A stretch of 64,000 nucleotides of DNA from Bedellia somnulentella (GCA_963576735.1 OY755173.1:7472873-7536872); one strand, 5' to 3'; shown: positions 49,812 to 63,249, numbered from the stretch's first letter. The notes: generated from the sequence alone by a model not told the origin. Numbers and translations: made by a program.

Positions 49812-52800
49812 ACTCGTGCGCGACATGCATTCCCAACACTAACCGCTAACCTCACCGATACCAACCATACTAAACGCTCGCATTCTCATATCACGGCAAC
49901 TAAACCGCTCTCATAAGCTATAACATTCTCTTACTGCACAGCTAATCTAACTTGTAACTAACTTAACCCTTCCTCAGGTGAAGTTTGTGTCAACTTTGAT
50001 AACGCATTAACGCTCTCGAACATAGCGGGACAGAGGCATGATTCTGAGACGACAATGTCAATTGCAAAACGCTTACATTTGAAGCTAAGGCAAGCTGTTT
50101 ATTGTTTACATTCTGAAGTTGTGTTGAAAATCCGGGCAATTGCGAGCGCCTCGCGCCATGTTTACTGACGAGTCGCCCTAACGATTCTCAAATGCTACGC
50201 GTCGAGTAAATACTCCAGCGCAAACACGTCGCTGCTCACCTCCGCGACGTGCCCCCCCCCGCCCGCGCGCCCCCGCTCGCTACCGCGTGGCGCCCGCCGC
50301 TAGACGTGCTGCCCCCGCCCACCCCTCATTAACAACGAAAGCTTTTAGAAAGATTTAAACAGATTCGAACAAAAGTACAGCAAAAAGTGACGTCCATTTT
50401 GTGGTGACTTCTATGTAAATCTCGGGGCGGACGAAAAAAGAATTTTCCTCTAATTAAACGTAGTCCTCTAGAGCCTTACGGCGAGGACGTCGAGTGAGAG
50501 TAGAATGTTAATTTGGTAAGGCTCTTATTTTTGGGGTCAGCGTATTGTGAGAGCCGATATTGGTGTGTCGACTACCGATGTTACCCGCGCGCACATTAAT
50601 AAGCACAACCGCAGACCGCAGCTGCGCAAATACTCGTCTCAGTTTGTTTTGCTCGTACGTTCCATATAATCACAGCCTAATCTTTGACACTTTCATTTTT
50701 TGCGTTCTACATCACGCTATTCTTCACAATAGAAACGAATTTTCCAGGTATAAATCACAAACGAAATCTGAGTGTAGCAGTCTTTTGTTTGTTTTCGGTG
50801 GTGTTTTTCCTGCGATAGATGTTATCGGTAGCCGCAGTTGCTAGTTTTTCTTACATATTAGTCGTACAAATTGTTCCGCGTTAATTACTTTCCATCGACC
50901 ATTTTGCTACACGCGAGACCAACGTTTCTAATCGTGGTGAGCTTTACAAAAAGCCTACCTATTGTGACCGTTTCTACAATTGTAAATATAATTGAACTAC
51001 GCTGTAGTCTTATAATTACAACGGTGTATTACGAGCTTTTAAATTAATGGTATTACCGAAAAGGTCGATGTTTAACCGTTAATATTCTGTCGAGATTGTT
51101 GTAGGGAGTGTATCTTATGACTCACTTTGCATAGTAGGAAATCTGTTCAGGATGGTTCGCAAGTGGTTAGCGACACGCGGGGCAGCGCGGTGTGCGCAGG
51201 CGCGGCCACCCGGCCACAATTAATGTCCTCCCATTATGGCCATTAGTATTCCTCCGCCAACACTGCCGCCTGCTTATTGGTAACGTCATTCCCAGCGCCA
51301 ATATTTACTCCGACATAAATTATAAAGTACCCAGAGATGTGTTCGTCCTGATTTGCTTAATTAAATCTCGATAACGTTTAAGCATCTCTGCGGAATATTC
51401 CGTTTCTTATGAGTTTGAATCATGACTGTGTCTTGCTAATGTGCAGACAAATATTGCACTTACGTCTCAATAAATAAGTTATTTGAAATACCATTCTTAC
51501 GACATTTACTACCTGAAACAAACTCATTTGAGCTATTATACCTAAAAGAAAAAACAAAGCGGTCAAGCATTAGTATGGAATATAAATGCAAAAATCTGAG
51601 TGTGAGGATTCGTTATTAAATAACCGTATCGTTAAAAATTGAGATAGAAAATAAAGACAAACGTATAGTCTATATGACACCCGTAATACATATTAATCGG
51701 CGGTATCTCAAACATCTTATGCAAAGTTACCGTATATGGTCAATGGCTGAAACCCTTGCCAGCCAGCCCCACATCAAATCTACATATTTATTGAAAACTG
51801 TAGACCGAAGTAGGTTTTAGCTTCTGAAATAGCTTCGTAAATTAGATAGGCACTTGTCAGCGTAGAAGTATAATGCATTAGCTCTTTATAAGTAGGGATT
51901 GTAAGACACTTAACTGAGCGTTCACGTAGATACGTACGCTGTAGCTAACGTAGGCGTTATGAATTCTAATAAGATTAGTGACAAGAACGTAAAATGTATT
52001 TAATGCTCTGAAATTATTATTTGTTTCAAACGTAAACTTCTTTATTTGATTTTTGTTTGTTTAATACTTACTGGTTAAATTTGTTTTAAGCAAATGAAGA
52101 ATTTGAAAATATCATGGAGAATATTCATTTAGGTTTAACATTAATCATTGATTTAGAAAGGTATGAATGAATGTTTTCATTAGTTATATTTATGTTTACA
52201 ATATTCAGAGCATGAATTGAGCACTTTGCTCTTGTAGCTATTCACAACTAGTTGTAATTTTTAATATTTCTTACTCACCATGTACTCAACAAAATATAGT
52301 TAAGTAAATTTAGTAAAGTAGAACTTACTATGTTTAGAGGATGAGTCTCATAGATTTCGGTTCACATAGATAATCAATATAGAAATAGGCTAGTTTCATT
52401 TACATAAATAAAATTGAATTATGAATTAATATCGAGCTTGAAGAAGTTTATTTTAAGTAATTGGATATTATGTAATGTGACTTTTCATAAGTTTGAGTTC
52501 GATAAATTCTTATGTCTCAGAGAATATTTCGTTCAGATTTATAAAATCGAAATATATTGATTTAATGCATTGGTTTAATTGACCTTTTACAAAGAAGACA
52601 ATCAGTGAAGAAACTGTTACAAAGCCTGTTAAAACCTGGTGACGTATTTATTAAATTTAAAATATTTACACTGCGTGGATGATATAGATATTTGCATTTT
52701 ATTGTTACTGTTATCTTATATTTTTGGACGCGACTATTTTAAGCTTTGTCCGAATAATGTTAAATTATGCAACGAATTTTCGATGTGGCTCTGATGAGTT

Positions 52801-53481
52801 TTTCAAAGTATAAAAAGCTAAATCAAACAATAATTGTTGACGTTGCTTATTCTAATAACCTCGCAATCGCTTTTATATTATTCAACTTCTGAGTATTTGA
52901 ATAATACTTTTAAAAAGCAAACATCGTTTCGCTAAAAACAGCGACCGTCCTCACATCGCCATCCTCTAAACTAGTCAAAATATTTAAGCTTCAATTGATT
53001 AAGATATAATATTAAATATAATCAGTCCATAAATCTGTTGGCAGCAATACAAATACACTTAATCCTCTTTGCCTAAATTCGTTTTCATATCGTGTGTTTA
53101 TTCAGTGATATTGGTAGCAAACATTCGTATGTTATAACAGACAAAATAGTAAGTGAATAACATTCTTATTAATATTTGATGATCTGAGTACGCAAGTTCC
53201 CTGTAGTGAGCCCTTTCCCTTGTCGTGTGCGAGGTTCCGTCACAAATTCACACGAAAAACATAAATCAAGCTACCGCTCATCACGATGTCCGTTTTTGTT
53301 ACTTATCTAACAGCGGAACGAAGATCAATTTTGCAGACTCCTCACATGTTTATGTTTACACAGCCAAAGCGATTTTCATTTAAGATCATTTTTCTAGTTT
53401 ATTTTGGGTTGCAAAAGTAGTTTGAACGCAGAGTTTGTACTCGTAGCGAACTTTGTAGCTTTTTTTATTTTGTTACTGCAG
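49812..53481. other. Rbp6 intron or alternative 3' UTR
   Basis: GC-rich, CpG-containing patches at about 50,140-50,340 (including a run of ten or so C), 50,560-50,660 and 51,160-51,300; the rest is AT-rich. The first 1.7 kb could be the 3' UTR of the read-through isoform, ending near the AATAAA at 51,469. No other exon was found. Confidence 0.45.
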
Positions 53482-53567
53482 GTGTAGTGGGAGTATTATC
53501 GGCAGAAAACCGAGTGTTGATCGGCGCAGAGTTGGTTGGCGCGGGCCTCCTCGGGCAGAGCTCGTGA
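53482..53567 (+). CDS. Candidate alternative terminal exon of Rbp6
   Basis: A strong acceptor (agctttttttattttgttactgcag) precedes GTGTAGTGGG. Joined in phase 1 to the 49,686 donor it reads GVVGVLSAENRVLIGAELVG then AGLLGQSS and TGA at 53565-53567. An AATAAA follows at 53,669-53,674, about 100 nt after the stop, as expected for a terminal exon. A donor-like CTC|gtgagt at 53,563-53,569 overlaps the stop; using it gives an 82-nt exon that would shift the frame of the 59,152 exon. So it is either a terminal exon or a regulatory poison-type exon. Confidence 0.5.
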
Positions 53568-56500
53568 GTCCGGCGCCCACCGCTCCCGCACCTACTACAC
53601 GCTTAATCGCTCCTTTGCCTCGGAACAATCGCTTACGGCTCCCGGAAATATCTTAAGAACGAAAGAGAAATAAATCTTTTACAAGCAAATAGCTTTTTAG
53701 TATTACGCCCCCCTCGCTTTCCCCCTTTACGGATAGTTGTCGAGAATGCATTGTCGCAAATTAAACGGGTTTTCTTTATCCGAAACGATTTCGCAGATGC
53801 GTGTAGCAGTTCGTCCGTCTAGGTCGCCCATATAGCCCGAATCGGTCTTAAATACAATTTGCTGAATTGAACGTAAATTGCGGTACCGCTCAGGAAGTCG
53901 TGCCAAATATTGTCGATTGTATTAGATAATTATAGGTATTGTCGTTTTCGCCCTAATTCTCTTCTTGTTGTATGTAACCTATGTGTCAAACACTCGATGT
54001 ATTTAAACCGTTTGTAAACTCCATAAGAGGTTATTGTACTTATTGCTGTTTCAACATATCGTACTATATATCATTATAATTAAGCGATGGTATTGTGAAG
54101 CTGCTATATTTTAAATTAAAGGAAAATACAGTTATGTAAGCAAAATATATGATCGTTTTCACTAACCAGTCGTTTGTCCATTTGTAATAAGAGGCAACTA
54201 GAAGAGATAGTGTGTTAATCGATTATGTTTATTTCAATATAAAAAATATAAGCTGGTAATTTCTGACTCATTCATTCGAAGCCATTCAAGTTAGTTACGG
54301 TTGAACTAGATTGAATAAATAAGAATTGAATAAGCTGGTTTCTAAACGATCTCACAGTAAAGTCCCGCGCGTGTGTGAAGTGGCATGCTAAGAATACCGC
54401 GAATTCTACATGCTCGGCCTCAGAATGCAGCCGCGGCCCACTACACACCGCCTTGACTCTTGGCTACACACAACTATTGCTTAGATTGCAACCACATCCG
54501 ACCGAACACTTCACTTCTCTACAATACGACATATTATGAATAACATTTCAGTTTAAAAAATTTACAGAATAGTTAAACAAATATATGATAAAGTGTTTTT
54601 AAAGAAAGGAATCCGGGCAGGGCGACCGCTTTGTTTCACGTACAAAAACTTTAGTTGATAATCTTTTCGGATACGTTCTATATTAAACAATATGTACTTG
54701 GATTATTCTCAGCAACCTCGTTGTGCACCTATTGCATTTTATCGAGGCATGCTCCTTGTAGAATCATGTAAATATAGTTATAGCGTGAACGTGCCTAGCC
54801 TAAGGCGGTCTCCTTTACCGCTTAGATTAATGAGTGCTGTGTTTGGATGAGTCAGGATATTTGTTTCCTTTTATAATTTACTAGTTTCAATTTTTATTTC
54901 ATAGAACAATATCACAATGTCTTACGATAGTTTAGTAATATCTATAAAATATAATTGTAGAAGTCCAGCGGATTGTGCGGAGCCTGTGAGAGCATAATAG
55001 CACAATTAGCATACTAATCTCTTCTAGTTAGTGTCGAGCTGAGCGCACGGTTATGGCGCTATCAATCGGCTATACTTGTTTAGTAAGTCCCTTTTCCCTT
55101 GCAGGCCGACCGCAACCATATTTGTCGGCCATCTACGAACCTTTAACAATCCTATTCATACACAAAATATATGACATATGTGATTTTCTTCTGTCGTGTA
55201 TGAACAACCGCGAAACAATTTGTAAGGAAAAAAGGAGTTATTAAACTGTATCTGTGCAGAGTCCAGTTAATCCTAGATTCGTTTATTAAACGTCTCAACT
55301 GTAAAGTATTAGTGATAGACAAGAAAAGTACCTGCAGTGGGGTGAGAAGAAAATCATCACTACATAGGGCGAGTAACATTTAATGTTATATACATTATAA
55401 TTGATCAGTACTTCGTAACAGAGTAAATTGTATTGTTGAAGTACTCTTAGTATTAGAGTAGGTTTTAAAAACAAAATTATACTGCTGTATTCCGAGTGTG
55501 GTAGAATTAACATAGAAATTCGTCAATCAATGAGAAAGTAAATTAGAAACGCTTAGCAAAATTTCCTATAGACAATAGATTGAATAGTCGAAGAAAATTA
55601 GAATTTTAAAGATATTTGAATTGTATCTCAAGTTTTAGATTTTATTTGGCCTCGGATGAAATTCTGAATAGAATAGCGATTAGCGAGTCAATCAGACGCT
55701 TCTGTTATAACACGATTAATATTTGTAATAAACGTAAGATTTTGAATATATACTTGTAGCAATTTGTAAGTAAATAGGCAACGTAGAATTAACTTGCGTT
55801 TGGTGGTCTTTATTGGTATGGTGGTGCAAACTCCTTATGTGTGTTGTGTTTTTATTCATAAGATATTACATAGAATAGAATATTGTAATTTTATAAATTT
55901 TAAGTTGTGCCTTAGGCAAAATATGTAAATTAAAAGTTTAGTATTACGAAAATCAAATACATGGTATTATAATTTTAGAATAGACACATTTGAAATCTAA
56001 ATTCTCTAGAATAGACAAGTTATTTACTCTTTAACTTTTTACGTAGATAAGTAGAGATAAAAAACACAATCTTACACAATTTGATAACATGGGTAGAATA
56101 ATTATTAAAACTTTAGCTTCTGTAGACAAAGATATGATTTTAAATTATTTTTGTGTGTTTTTCCTGTACTAACTTTATCTACCAATAGCCATTTGTTCCG
56201 CTTTTTTACTATTGCTTTATATGTTTTCTTCTCGTTGAGTTCACGCCCATAGCTGAACCGAATCCGACAAATTGTAAGATCAACTCCAATCACTCATCTT
56301 TAGTGTGTTTCAAAAGAATATTTGCGCAGCGAGATTTAAAGAGAAGGACACGCGTCGCCTAGTTTGAATTACAAATGCGATAGCGAGCGCTGACGTGGCG
56401 CTTCTCGGATCGTGTGTCGGTCCGCAAGAAACAGCATAGGAATTCGATTATTTTGCAAGTGAAATCAGCCCCCGTCTAAACGATCGTGGAAAACATCTCG

Positions 56501-59151
56501 CGAACGCGCACCTATCTTCTGCGGTGAGTTATTGATGACTCCTATTAAATATACGTTTCCTTTTGGAGATGCGTGCCGCTGCTGCCAGGCCACAACTCAA
56601 ATAAACCAATTCAATCGCTCCGAAAGGAAATAGTGAGATGTGAATTTTTCCTGCGTTGTATGTCTTACTGTTCACTTCGGGTCGGCACGTGTGCTCTCAT
56701 ACTTAATATATTATGGAGCATGAGATATGAAAAAAGTTTTTGCTTCTCAAAAAGGCAATTTCAATGTTACGGGATAAACCCGCATTCCCCGTAAAGTATA
56801 AAGTAAATGTTTTGAATTGTTTGGGAAAATTTGCTTTAATTTTGTTCTAGCAAAACACGGTGATTCTGAAATAATTATAAATATTAACGAGATAAATAAA
56901 GAGTTTATATAAGTTTAAATTATTTTTTAACGAACGGCACAAGTTAGAATGAACTTCTCTACCAAGAAATAAATTTCAAATATTTTTCTAGGATATCGTG
57001 AAATCCGACACATAAAGATCGCGCTACATATTTATAAATCTCCCAACAAACTTGTATAGAAATGAACTGTAAAATATTATTTGAAACCGGTCTACTTCTT
57101 GAAAACGTACATAAATATTGGCAATTCGTAAAAATGGAACGTTCTGATACTTTGGAAGGTAAGTCAGGGAAAATACGCTCCGTGAATATTTGCCTTCGAC
57201 CGTCACCGTACTTGTGAAGAAGAATTATTAAGTTTGGAAACTTCGCAATTATGAAAGTTCAAATAGCTCTCTGAGGACGGCCGCTGAATTTATACGTGAA
57301 TATGTGTACGATCTTGTAAGTTATGCTCGGGGTTTCACACCTAGTTTTAGATATGCTAAAATTACTTTTTTGTGGATTTTTAACATGAATCAAATAAACA
57401 AAATAATTTAAGAGTAAATAATCGTTAAAAAGTATATAACTTTGCAAGTTTGTCGTGTTTAAAACCAGACGCAGAAACACTGAATGAAGTCCTTGTTATT
57501 TCAAGATGTATTTGTCTGTAACAATCCTCATGTTTAAAGTTAGTGTTCGTTTGAAGTAGCTGTCGGGACCATGTCTAAACCTACGCCAGTGGGCTGCTAA
57601 TTTGCCACAGCTTCTGCTCCGATTCCGGAATCGTCGGACTCGTAAATAACAACGGGTCCGAAAGTTGTATCGTAACTTGTAAACAGACTCGTTCATTGTT
57701 TTTGTTTCTAGTAATTACAATCTTCTCAATCTCAGTTCGCTTTAATTAAACATCTGAATTTTATTTGTCAATGCGTTCATTTATTTACTTACTTTTTAAC
57801 AGCAATGACTTTGTGGAACATAAATGTATTACACAAAAACGGACATGATTATACTTATATTAATTATTATTAATTAATAAATCATCATCGAATTACTTCA
57901 GCCTTCTAAGCTCACACATTTATTAAGTAATAGGTGCTCTTAAGTAAATAGCACCTTACATTGAGCCAAAAGTAATGTTATTAAAAATGTGTCAGCAATT
58001 TTAGTAGGTGTAGGCTCGAGTAGAACCGAGAGGCAGTGGTAAGGGATTGCCTGTCCCTGAAGCCATCTATCATTCATCCTCCATTACTTATATTGTACTT
58101 TTTTGCAAAGTCACTGGCAGGCCGGTAATCACCTGGTGCGACCACGAGCTTCCATTTTTCACACTAAATGATAACCCGCATATCCTACAAAAGTAAAATT
58201 TGTCGTACAAGCTGTTAGGTGTAATGGTGCGTCTATGAGTAAGCATATAATAATAATTTGACACTGGTCGAGATTTGATAGTGACATTGAAAGATAGTTC
58301 ATGATTATTCTTGTATTATTTATAGAATGATAAGCGAACCACTTATACTCAACATTATTTAACGTTCAAGTACCTTTTAAGAATGATTGATGCGCGCATG
58401 TTTCTAAATGTGTACTTTCCACTTAGCATAATTTGATTTGGTTCTGTCTGTATATGGATTGAGTACGGATTTGTTGAAATATTTTAACAACATAGCTTTA
58501 TTATTGAAAGGTGCGTTAGTGTGAGTGTGTTTGTATATGGTATAGAAAGTAGTGGATGTGTGTGCCCGGTGACAACGCTGGCTGGATGGCGCGAGCGCGC
58601 GGGCGGCGGCGGCGGCGCTAAGACTCCCCGACGTGCGCCGTATGCTAATTCTCTGTTTCCCTATTCAATAAGCAAACCACCGCGTGCTGGCGAGAACTCA
58701 CGTCGGATAATTTACTGGATATTTTGTAAAAGTTTTTTTTGCTCTCCGTGATTTATATCCGCGAAACTTCGAGCTCTCTTTTCATTTGAATGCGTGTGAC
58801 ATACGTAATATTTTCTCTCTTTCGACATAATTCGGGTCTTGGGAGTATTCACTGTCCTCATTCGTCGCAACGGCATCTGTCTCTAAAAGCTAAATTATTC
58901 ATGCATTTACGCGACTCAACTTTATCCGCACAGTAGAAGTTAAATATGGAGTTGAGATTACATCGATAGTCACTTTACCGTTCAATATGCTAAATTCGGA
59001 AAAGATGAGGTGTCCTCGTCGCGTCGATGCGGCGGTAGTTTTGAAATTCAAAAACGATTCGGTTCTAAAATGAGCGTGCATTCGACGTATCATTATCGAG
59101 TGGAGTGTATCCCACGTCTGAGCGAATGCGATCTGTGTGTATGTGTTGCAG
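53568..59151. other. Rbp6 intron
   Basis: Long intron. GC-rich or CpG-containing islands at about 53,560-53,860, 54,360-54,490, 56,330-56,660 and 58,550-59,060. An AATAAA at 53,669 belongs to the candidate terminal exon. No other supported exon; a possible acceptor at 55,104 opens 46 AT-rich codons but lacks support. Confidence 0.45.
53669..53674 (+). terminator. Poly(A) signal AATAAA for candidate exon 53,482
   Basis: AATAAA about 100 nt after the TGA of the candidate alternative terminal exon. It supports terminal use of that exon but is a common hexamer in AT-rich DNA. Confidence 0.4.
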
Positions 59152-59217
59152 TGGACCTGACCAACGGCCAACTCACGCCAAACAACAATACGCCGCTGCT
59201 CGCGCAAGCGCTCTCAG
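59152..59217 (+). CDS. Rbp6 exon
   Basis: The acceptor gtgttgcag precedes TGGACCTGACC, and the donor is CTCTCAG|gtgaga. It is 66 nt, phase 1-1, and encodes (V)DLTNGQLTPNNNTPLLAQAL then S. It links the Tyr/Ala segment to the C-terminal region. Being a multiple of three it could also be skipped without a frame change. GC-rich third positions support coding. The next exon lies only 184 bp downstream. Confidence 0.93.
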
Positions 59218-59401
59218 GTGAGAACGCCTGCACATACTTCACCTGTGCTTCCTGTTTGTGATCAACTGTTTTATTAATGTTGCTTATGACCTTTGCTTCT
59301 GTTTGGACACATACACGAATCATAACACATCAGTCGCTGGACGTTGGTGAGGTGTTGAGGTTCTTTCGTTGAATGTTTGTTAACGTTAATTTGTGTTGCA
59401 G
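59218..59401. other. Short Rbp6 intron (184 bp)
   Basis: Begins gtgaga and ends ttgtgttgcag; nothing else seen. Confidence 0.9.
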
Positions 59402-59622
59402 TGATGAATAACTATCAAGCGGCTGCAGCCGGGTTCGGGCCGCCGGCGTCGCCGCACGGTGCCGGGGGCCGCGCCGGGTTCCCGACCGCTAGCTCCCCGG
59501 GACCGGCGTTGGACGTGTACGGCTCGGCTGCTGACAGCGTCGGTTACGTGCAGGCCGCCAGCCCCCAGCCCTCTGGCTTCCCGGCAATTGCTGTCAGCCG
59601 TGCTCCCCTCAACTACACCCCG
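59402..59622 (+). CDS. Rbp6 exon: conserved Musashi C-terminal region
   Basis: The acceptor tttgtgttgcag precedes TGATGAATAAC and the donor is CCCCG|gtaaga. It is 221 nt, phase 1 in and phase 0 out. The translation starts (V)MNNYQAAAAGFGPPASPHG and contains FPTASSPGPALDVYGSAADS, then YVQAASPQPSGF, ending NYTP. The SPGP-DVYG and AASPQP-GF blocks correspond to the C-terminal region of vertebrate MSI1/MSI2, showing that these ends are conserved across animals. The exon is strongly GC-rich. Confidence 0.96.
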
Positions 59623-61544
59623 GTAAGATTTATTTATGTCTAAATTACGTTCGTTACAAAAATACTTAATTATTCAAAGATACCTATTACTCTAACTTTA
59701 TCTAACTTTGCACAATACCCACTCGATACAACAACCTGACTAGGTTAAGTTGGCACTGTTCGAAAAAATTAAAAAAAAGTTATAATCCACGCAATCTCAT
59801 TAAGAAACATATTAGACTTCTTTATAAATTGGATATTGCTTACGTACTAAGTTACTTTTTTATGAAAACGTTAGAAATTATGATAAGGTCAAAGTATAAC
59901 TTCTAAAGAGCCAAAATCCAGATACAAATGAAAGCGTTTGTAGCATTAGTAGCATAAAATCACACCATTGCATAGAATCAGTCAATAAAATATATTTTGC
60001 AGACATTTAAATAGCTTTAATATAAAATGAGAAGACAAGAATAGCATCTTACTAAATTGACATTTGAAAACTTTTAGGCTTTCCTACCTGTTTTACTTCA
60101 TAATAAATTATGTAGAGTTATTAACTTTGGGACCAACTTTTTTCATTTATAACATAGAGTTTTGAATGTCTCATCTCAATACAGAAATCAAATTCAAAAT
60201 GAGACAATTCCAACGAACTCAACCTGTCGCAAAATATAAATTGATGTAACTTTTCTTTTTGTTAAAATAATTTGATTGAGAGTTATCTTTCGAGTCAAAT
60301 CTTGATGCTTTTAATTTGAGCTTTCTTTTAATTTATGACGTACAGACCAAATAAATGAGTAGTACAAAAACGTTGCTAAATAAAAAAGTTAATTAGCAGT
60401 TAGTCATATTATGGCAGCGTGCCGTAGTCGAGCCGAGGGCGGTAAGTCGATAGCCTCTCGTAAAACGTTGTAGACACCGCAGGCGCAATTAGCAGAAGAC
60501 TCTAAAAATTTTGCGAGACGGTCCAATCTTATTACAGCGCCGATCTTCCTTGCTTAAAGCGTAATCACCATAAGTTAGTGAACAAGTGAAGCGTGAGAAA
60601 TGCGATTATAAAGTGTTCCGAAATATGAGGAAAATCGCAGGGCGCAGCGGGGTGGGACGGCAATCTACGCGATGCAACGCCACCGGGTAATGGCTTTTTA
60701 AAACTGCGACCGCGCTCCATAACTGCTTCCCTGAGACGTCATCAGTCTTCATTGCTTGTCGGCGCCTCGCCGCCTCGCTGACGTCCGATTTGACGCCGCT
60801 ACCGCTCCACTATCAGCCGGAACGAACCACATCTAAATAAAATGCAAAAACATTCTCCCGCCTCCGATTTCAGTACGTGTTACGTCTAAATGATACCGTC
60901 TGTTTGCAACTCGGCGAGGAGGCCGCTTAATAAACGTCAGGCTCAGACGCGATATCTTAATTAATACATAGCGTAGGCCGCACAAGGCCACCCGACCGCT
61001 ACAGGCGCGCTATATATCAAACGGGATATTAACTCAATCGTCTGTAATCGTTGGGGCAAAACAAATAGGTAGGTCGCTAATGAGAGAATGAAGTGGCGCG
61101 GCGACGGCGGCGGCGGCGAGCCGGCGAGCGCAATGTTCGCGCACATGTGCGGCCCGCTCACTGTAAAACGGTCTTATTAGGTAACGCGAGTGCCCCCTCG
61201 GGCAATAACGATAAATCAAGGCGAACAACCGGTGTAATTACCGCCGCCGAGTGGACCGCTCCCGTCGCTTGCGTTGCTTTAACTCATCCACTTAGGTTTT
61301 TTATTTTGTTTGAGAACGTAACCGCTCTATCGACTACTTGAATGGGACCTTTAAATTCGGCCCTCGGGAATATAATGTTTACCCGAAAGTTTTATGTTTA
61401 TATTCAATTATGTCGGACGTGCACAGGTGTTTATTGAACAAGCTGTCGTTGAAACCGACGATAAACCCGAACAAAATAGGTAGCTTTTACAAAGTCCTGT
61501 ACTCTTGCTACGGGGTCTGACTTTTTGTTTCTTATTTATTTCAG
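59623..61544. other. Rbp6 intron with GC-rich central island
   Basis: The first 800 bp are AT-rich. About 60,410-61,300 is GC- and CpG-rich, with motifs such as gagacgtcat and a GGC/CGG run near 61,110. It looks like conserved non-coding or regulatory sequence; open frames there are not supported. Confidence 0.5.
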
Positions 61545-61586
61545 GGACCCTTGATTCCTGCGGCTTTTACCAACGGTTATCATTGA
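61545..61586 (+). CDS. Rbp6 terminal coding exon (Musashi-type end)
   Basis: The acceptor tatttatttcag precedes GGACCCTTGATT. The exon encodes GPLIPAAFTNGYH and TGA at 61584-61586, entering in phase 0. Vertebrate MSI proteins end in nearly the same peptide, so this is the ancestral C-terminus. A perfect donor, AAC|gtaagt, occurs 25 nt after the stop at 61,612, so the exon (61,545-61,611) may itself be spliced to the exon at 61,784, which would then be 3' UTR. A stop that close to the last junction should not trigger nonsense-mediated decay. Confidence 0.95.
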   Translation, partial: GPLIPAAFTNGYH

Positions 61587-61783
61587 AAATTTTACATCAC
61601 ATTCATTTAACGTAAGTATTTTTTAACCTTTTATTTTTATTTTATAATAGTTATATTTGAAGTTCTATAAATGGCAAAAAACGGCTTTTAAAAACTAGTA
61701 TCAGATTTTTAAACCGTTTTTCATTTTTTGAATTGAAAAGTTTTACTATTCATTCATATATTAATAGATATTTTTCCGTGCAG

Positions 61784-61966
61784 GTGGCGAGCGGTGTGCT
61801 GCGCGTAGCGTCCCGCCCGCAGGCCGCCGGCCCCACGCTTTCGTCGGCCGCGTCGTCATCCGTCCTGCCACCGCGCCGACACCACTATATCACTCCCCTT
61901 TCACCCCTCACCCCTCACCTTCACCCCCTACCCCCTCCACACCTTTCACGCATCTCTCAACTCTGA
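61784..61966 (+). CDS. Rbp6 alternative final exon (Ser/Pro/His-rich tail)
   Basis: The acceptor tttttccgtgcag precedes GTGGCGAGCGG. If exon 61,545 is skipped, the phase-0 join from NYTP continues for 60 codons: VASGVLRVASRPQAAGPTLS, then an Ala/Ser stretch, RRHHYITP and a Pro/His/Leu-rich end, with TGA at 61964-61966. G/C third positions and the matching phase support coding use in one isoform; in the isoform using 61,545 it would be 3' UTR. The last 25 codons or so are simple C-rich sequence and are less convincing. Confidence 0.6.
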   Translation: MASGVLRVASRPQAAGPTLSSAASSSVLPPRRHHYITPLSPLTPHLHPLPPPHLSRISQL

Positions 61967-62096
61967 GAACCTGTCTATTGTAAATAATATTAATATCTAC
62001 TTTTTATCGTGTGAACGAAAGATAGTATATTACTTAAACAGGTATTTTTTCAAATTTTTCTCGCTTTCAGCTGTACCGTAGATGTGTTGTCAGAAT

Positions 62097-62102
62097 AATA
62101 AA
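62097..62102 (+). terminator. Poly(A) signal AATAAA
   Basis: First AATAAA noticed after the final exon, 131 nt beyond the alternative stop; the likely 3' end of the main Rbp6 transcripts. Confidence 0.6.
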
Positions 62103-63249
62103 CAATTAAACTACAAAAAAAAATACATTTCATACTATGTATAAACATATATATTTATAAATAACTGTATTGTGCATCTTAACAATTTATAAATTGCAAT
62201 GAAGGTCTCTATCTTTATGTAACATTTTGAATTTCTAATTGTAACTAGTTAAATACGGTTTAAGGTGTTACTAAGCGTTTCCCTTGAATGTTTCGTTTAT
62301 ATAGATAGTTAATTTTACATCAGCAGTTGCTGTGTGATGAGTAATTGAGTTTTGATTTGCGAGCACACCATCATAACGTGGCAAGTGGTATTCAACCCTG
62401 GTAGCTGAAGCCCGGCTGGGTGCGTAGGCGCTAGGGTTGCCACCGCGCGGCCTGGCCGCTGACAATAACTGGCGTCTGCCGCGACGCTTTTGCTCCTCCA
62501 CCACTCATACATTTATTCAATCTATGTGTAACATTAATGTCAAATATTATATACAATTACTATATAACTATAATGCATATTTTATCTACGAATGTAATTA
62601 TTTTCGCCTAATTCGATTGTATAAAGAACACATTGACAGCTTCACATTATCCGTAGCTGGTATTTGTTTCTCTCTAATATATTTCAGCGTAATAATAATG
62701 TCAGTTTATTGTGACTTATTCATAAATTATAGAAACTTTGTGTATCATGATCTTCAAATTTTTATCCTAAGGATAACAGTGGTCATATTTACGATTCATA
62801 AATTATTGGGAAAGCTAAGTCGATACATTTCACATTATCTCTCATCGCGTTAAGATAATAATTCATCTCTATTGTGTACCTTTGAAAGTAGGTGATGTAA
62901 TTATAAAAAATACAAGTTTTTGCATTACGTAATTAATATTTCATTATTTCGTACGATTGTATTTACCGTACACTAAGAAAGCCGTTATAAAATTTTACGT
63001 CACTCCGTTTTGAATCCGGGGTTCATCTGTATTTGTAATTTGAATTTTAGTAAAAATATAAACAAATCTTTCTGTGCTGACGCTGCTGTCACACGACACA
63101 TTATTTCAATAAACTGAAGACAGGGATAAAAGAAAATATAAATCAGCCAAAGGCGCATGTTCGAGGTAATAGTATAATGTGAAGTCAATTCAATAATCAT
63201 ATATGTTAAGTACCTATCTGAATACGCTATCGGCCACTTTCTAGATTGA
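62103..63249. other. Downstream DNA
   Basis: AT-rich, with a GC-rich patch at about 62,400-62,500. Open frames on both strands there have no splice support. No gene recognised. Confidence 0.45.

Noticed and set aside
55053..55244. Possible extra Rbp6 exon after an acceptor-like site at 55,104
   Set aside because: It is phase compatible, but the codons are AT-rich and no poly(A) signal or conserved peptide supports it.
56440..56530. Alternative first exon ending at the donor TTCTGCG|gtgagt
   Set aside because: No ATG or clear promoter elements in the preceding sequence; left as part of an intronic GC island.
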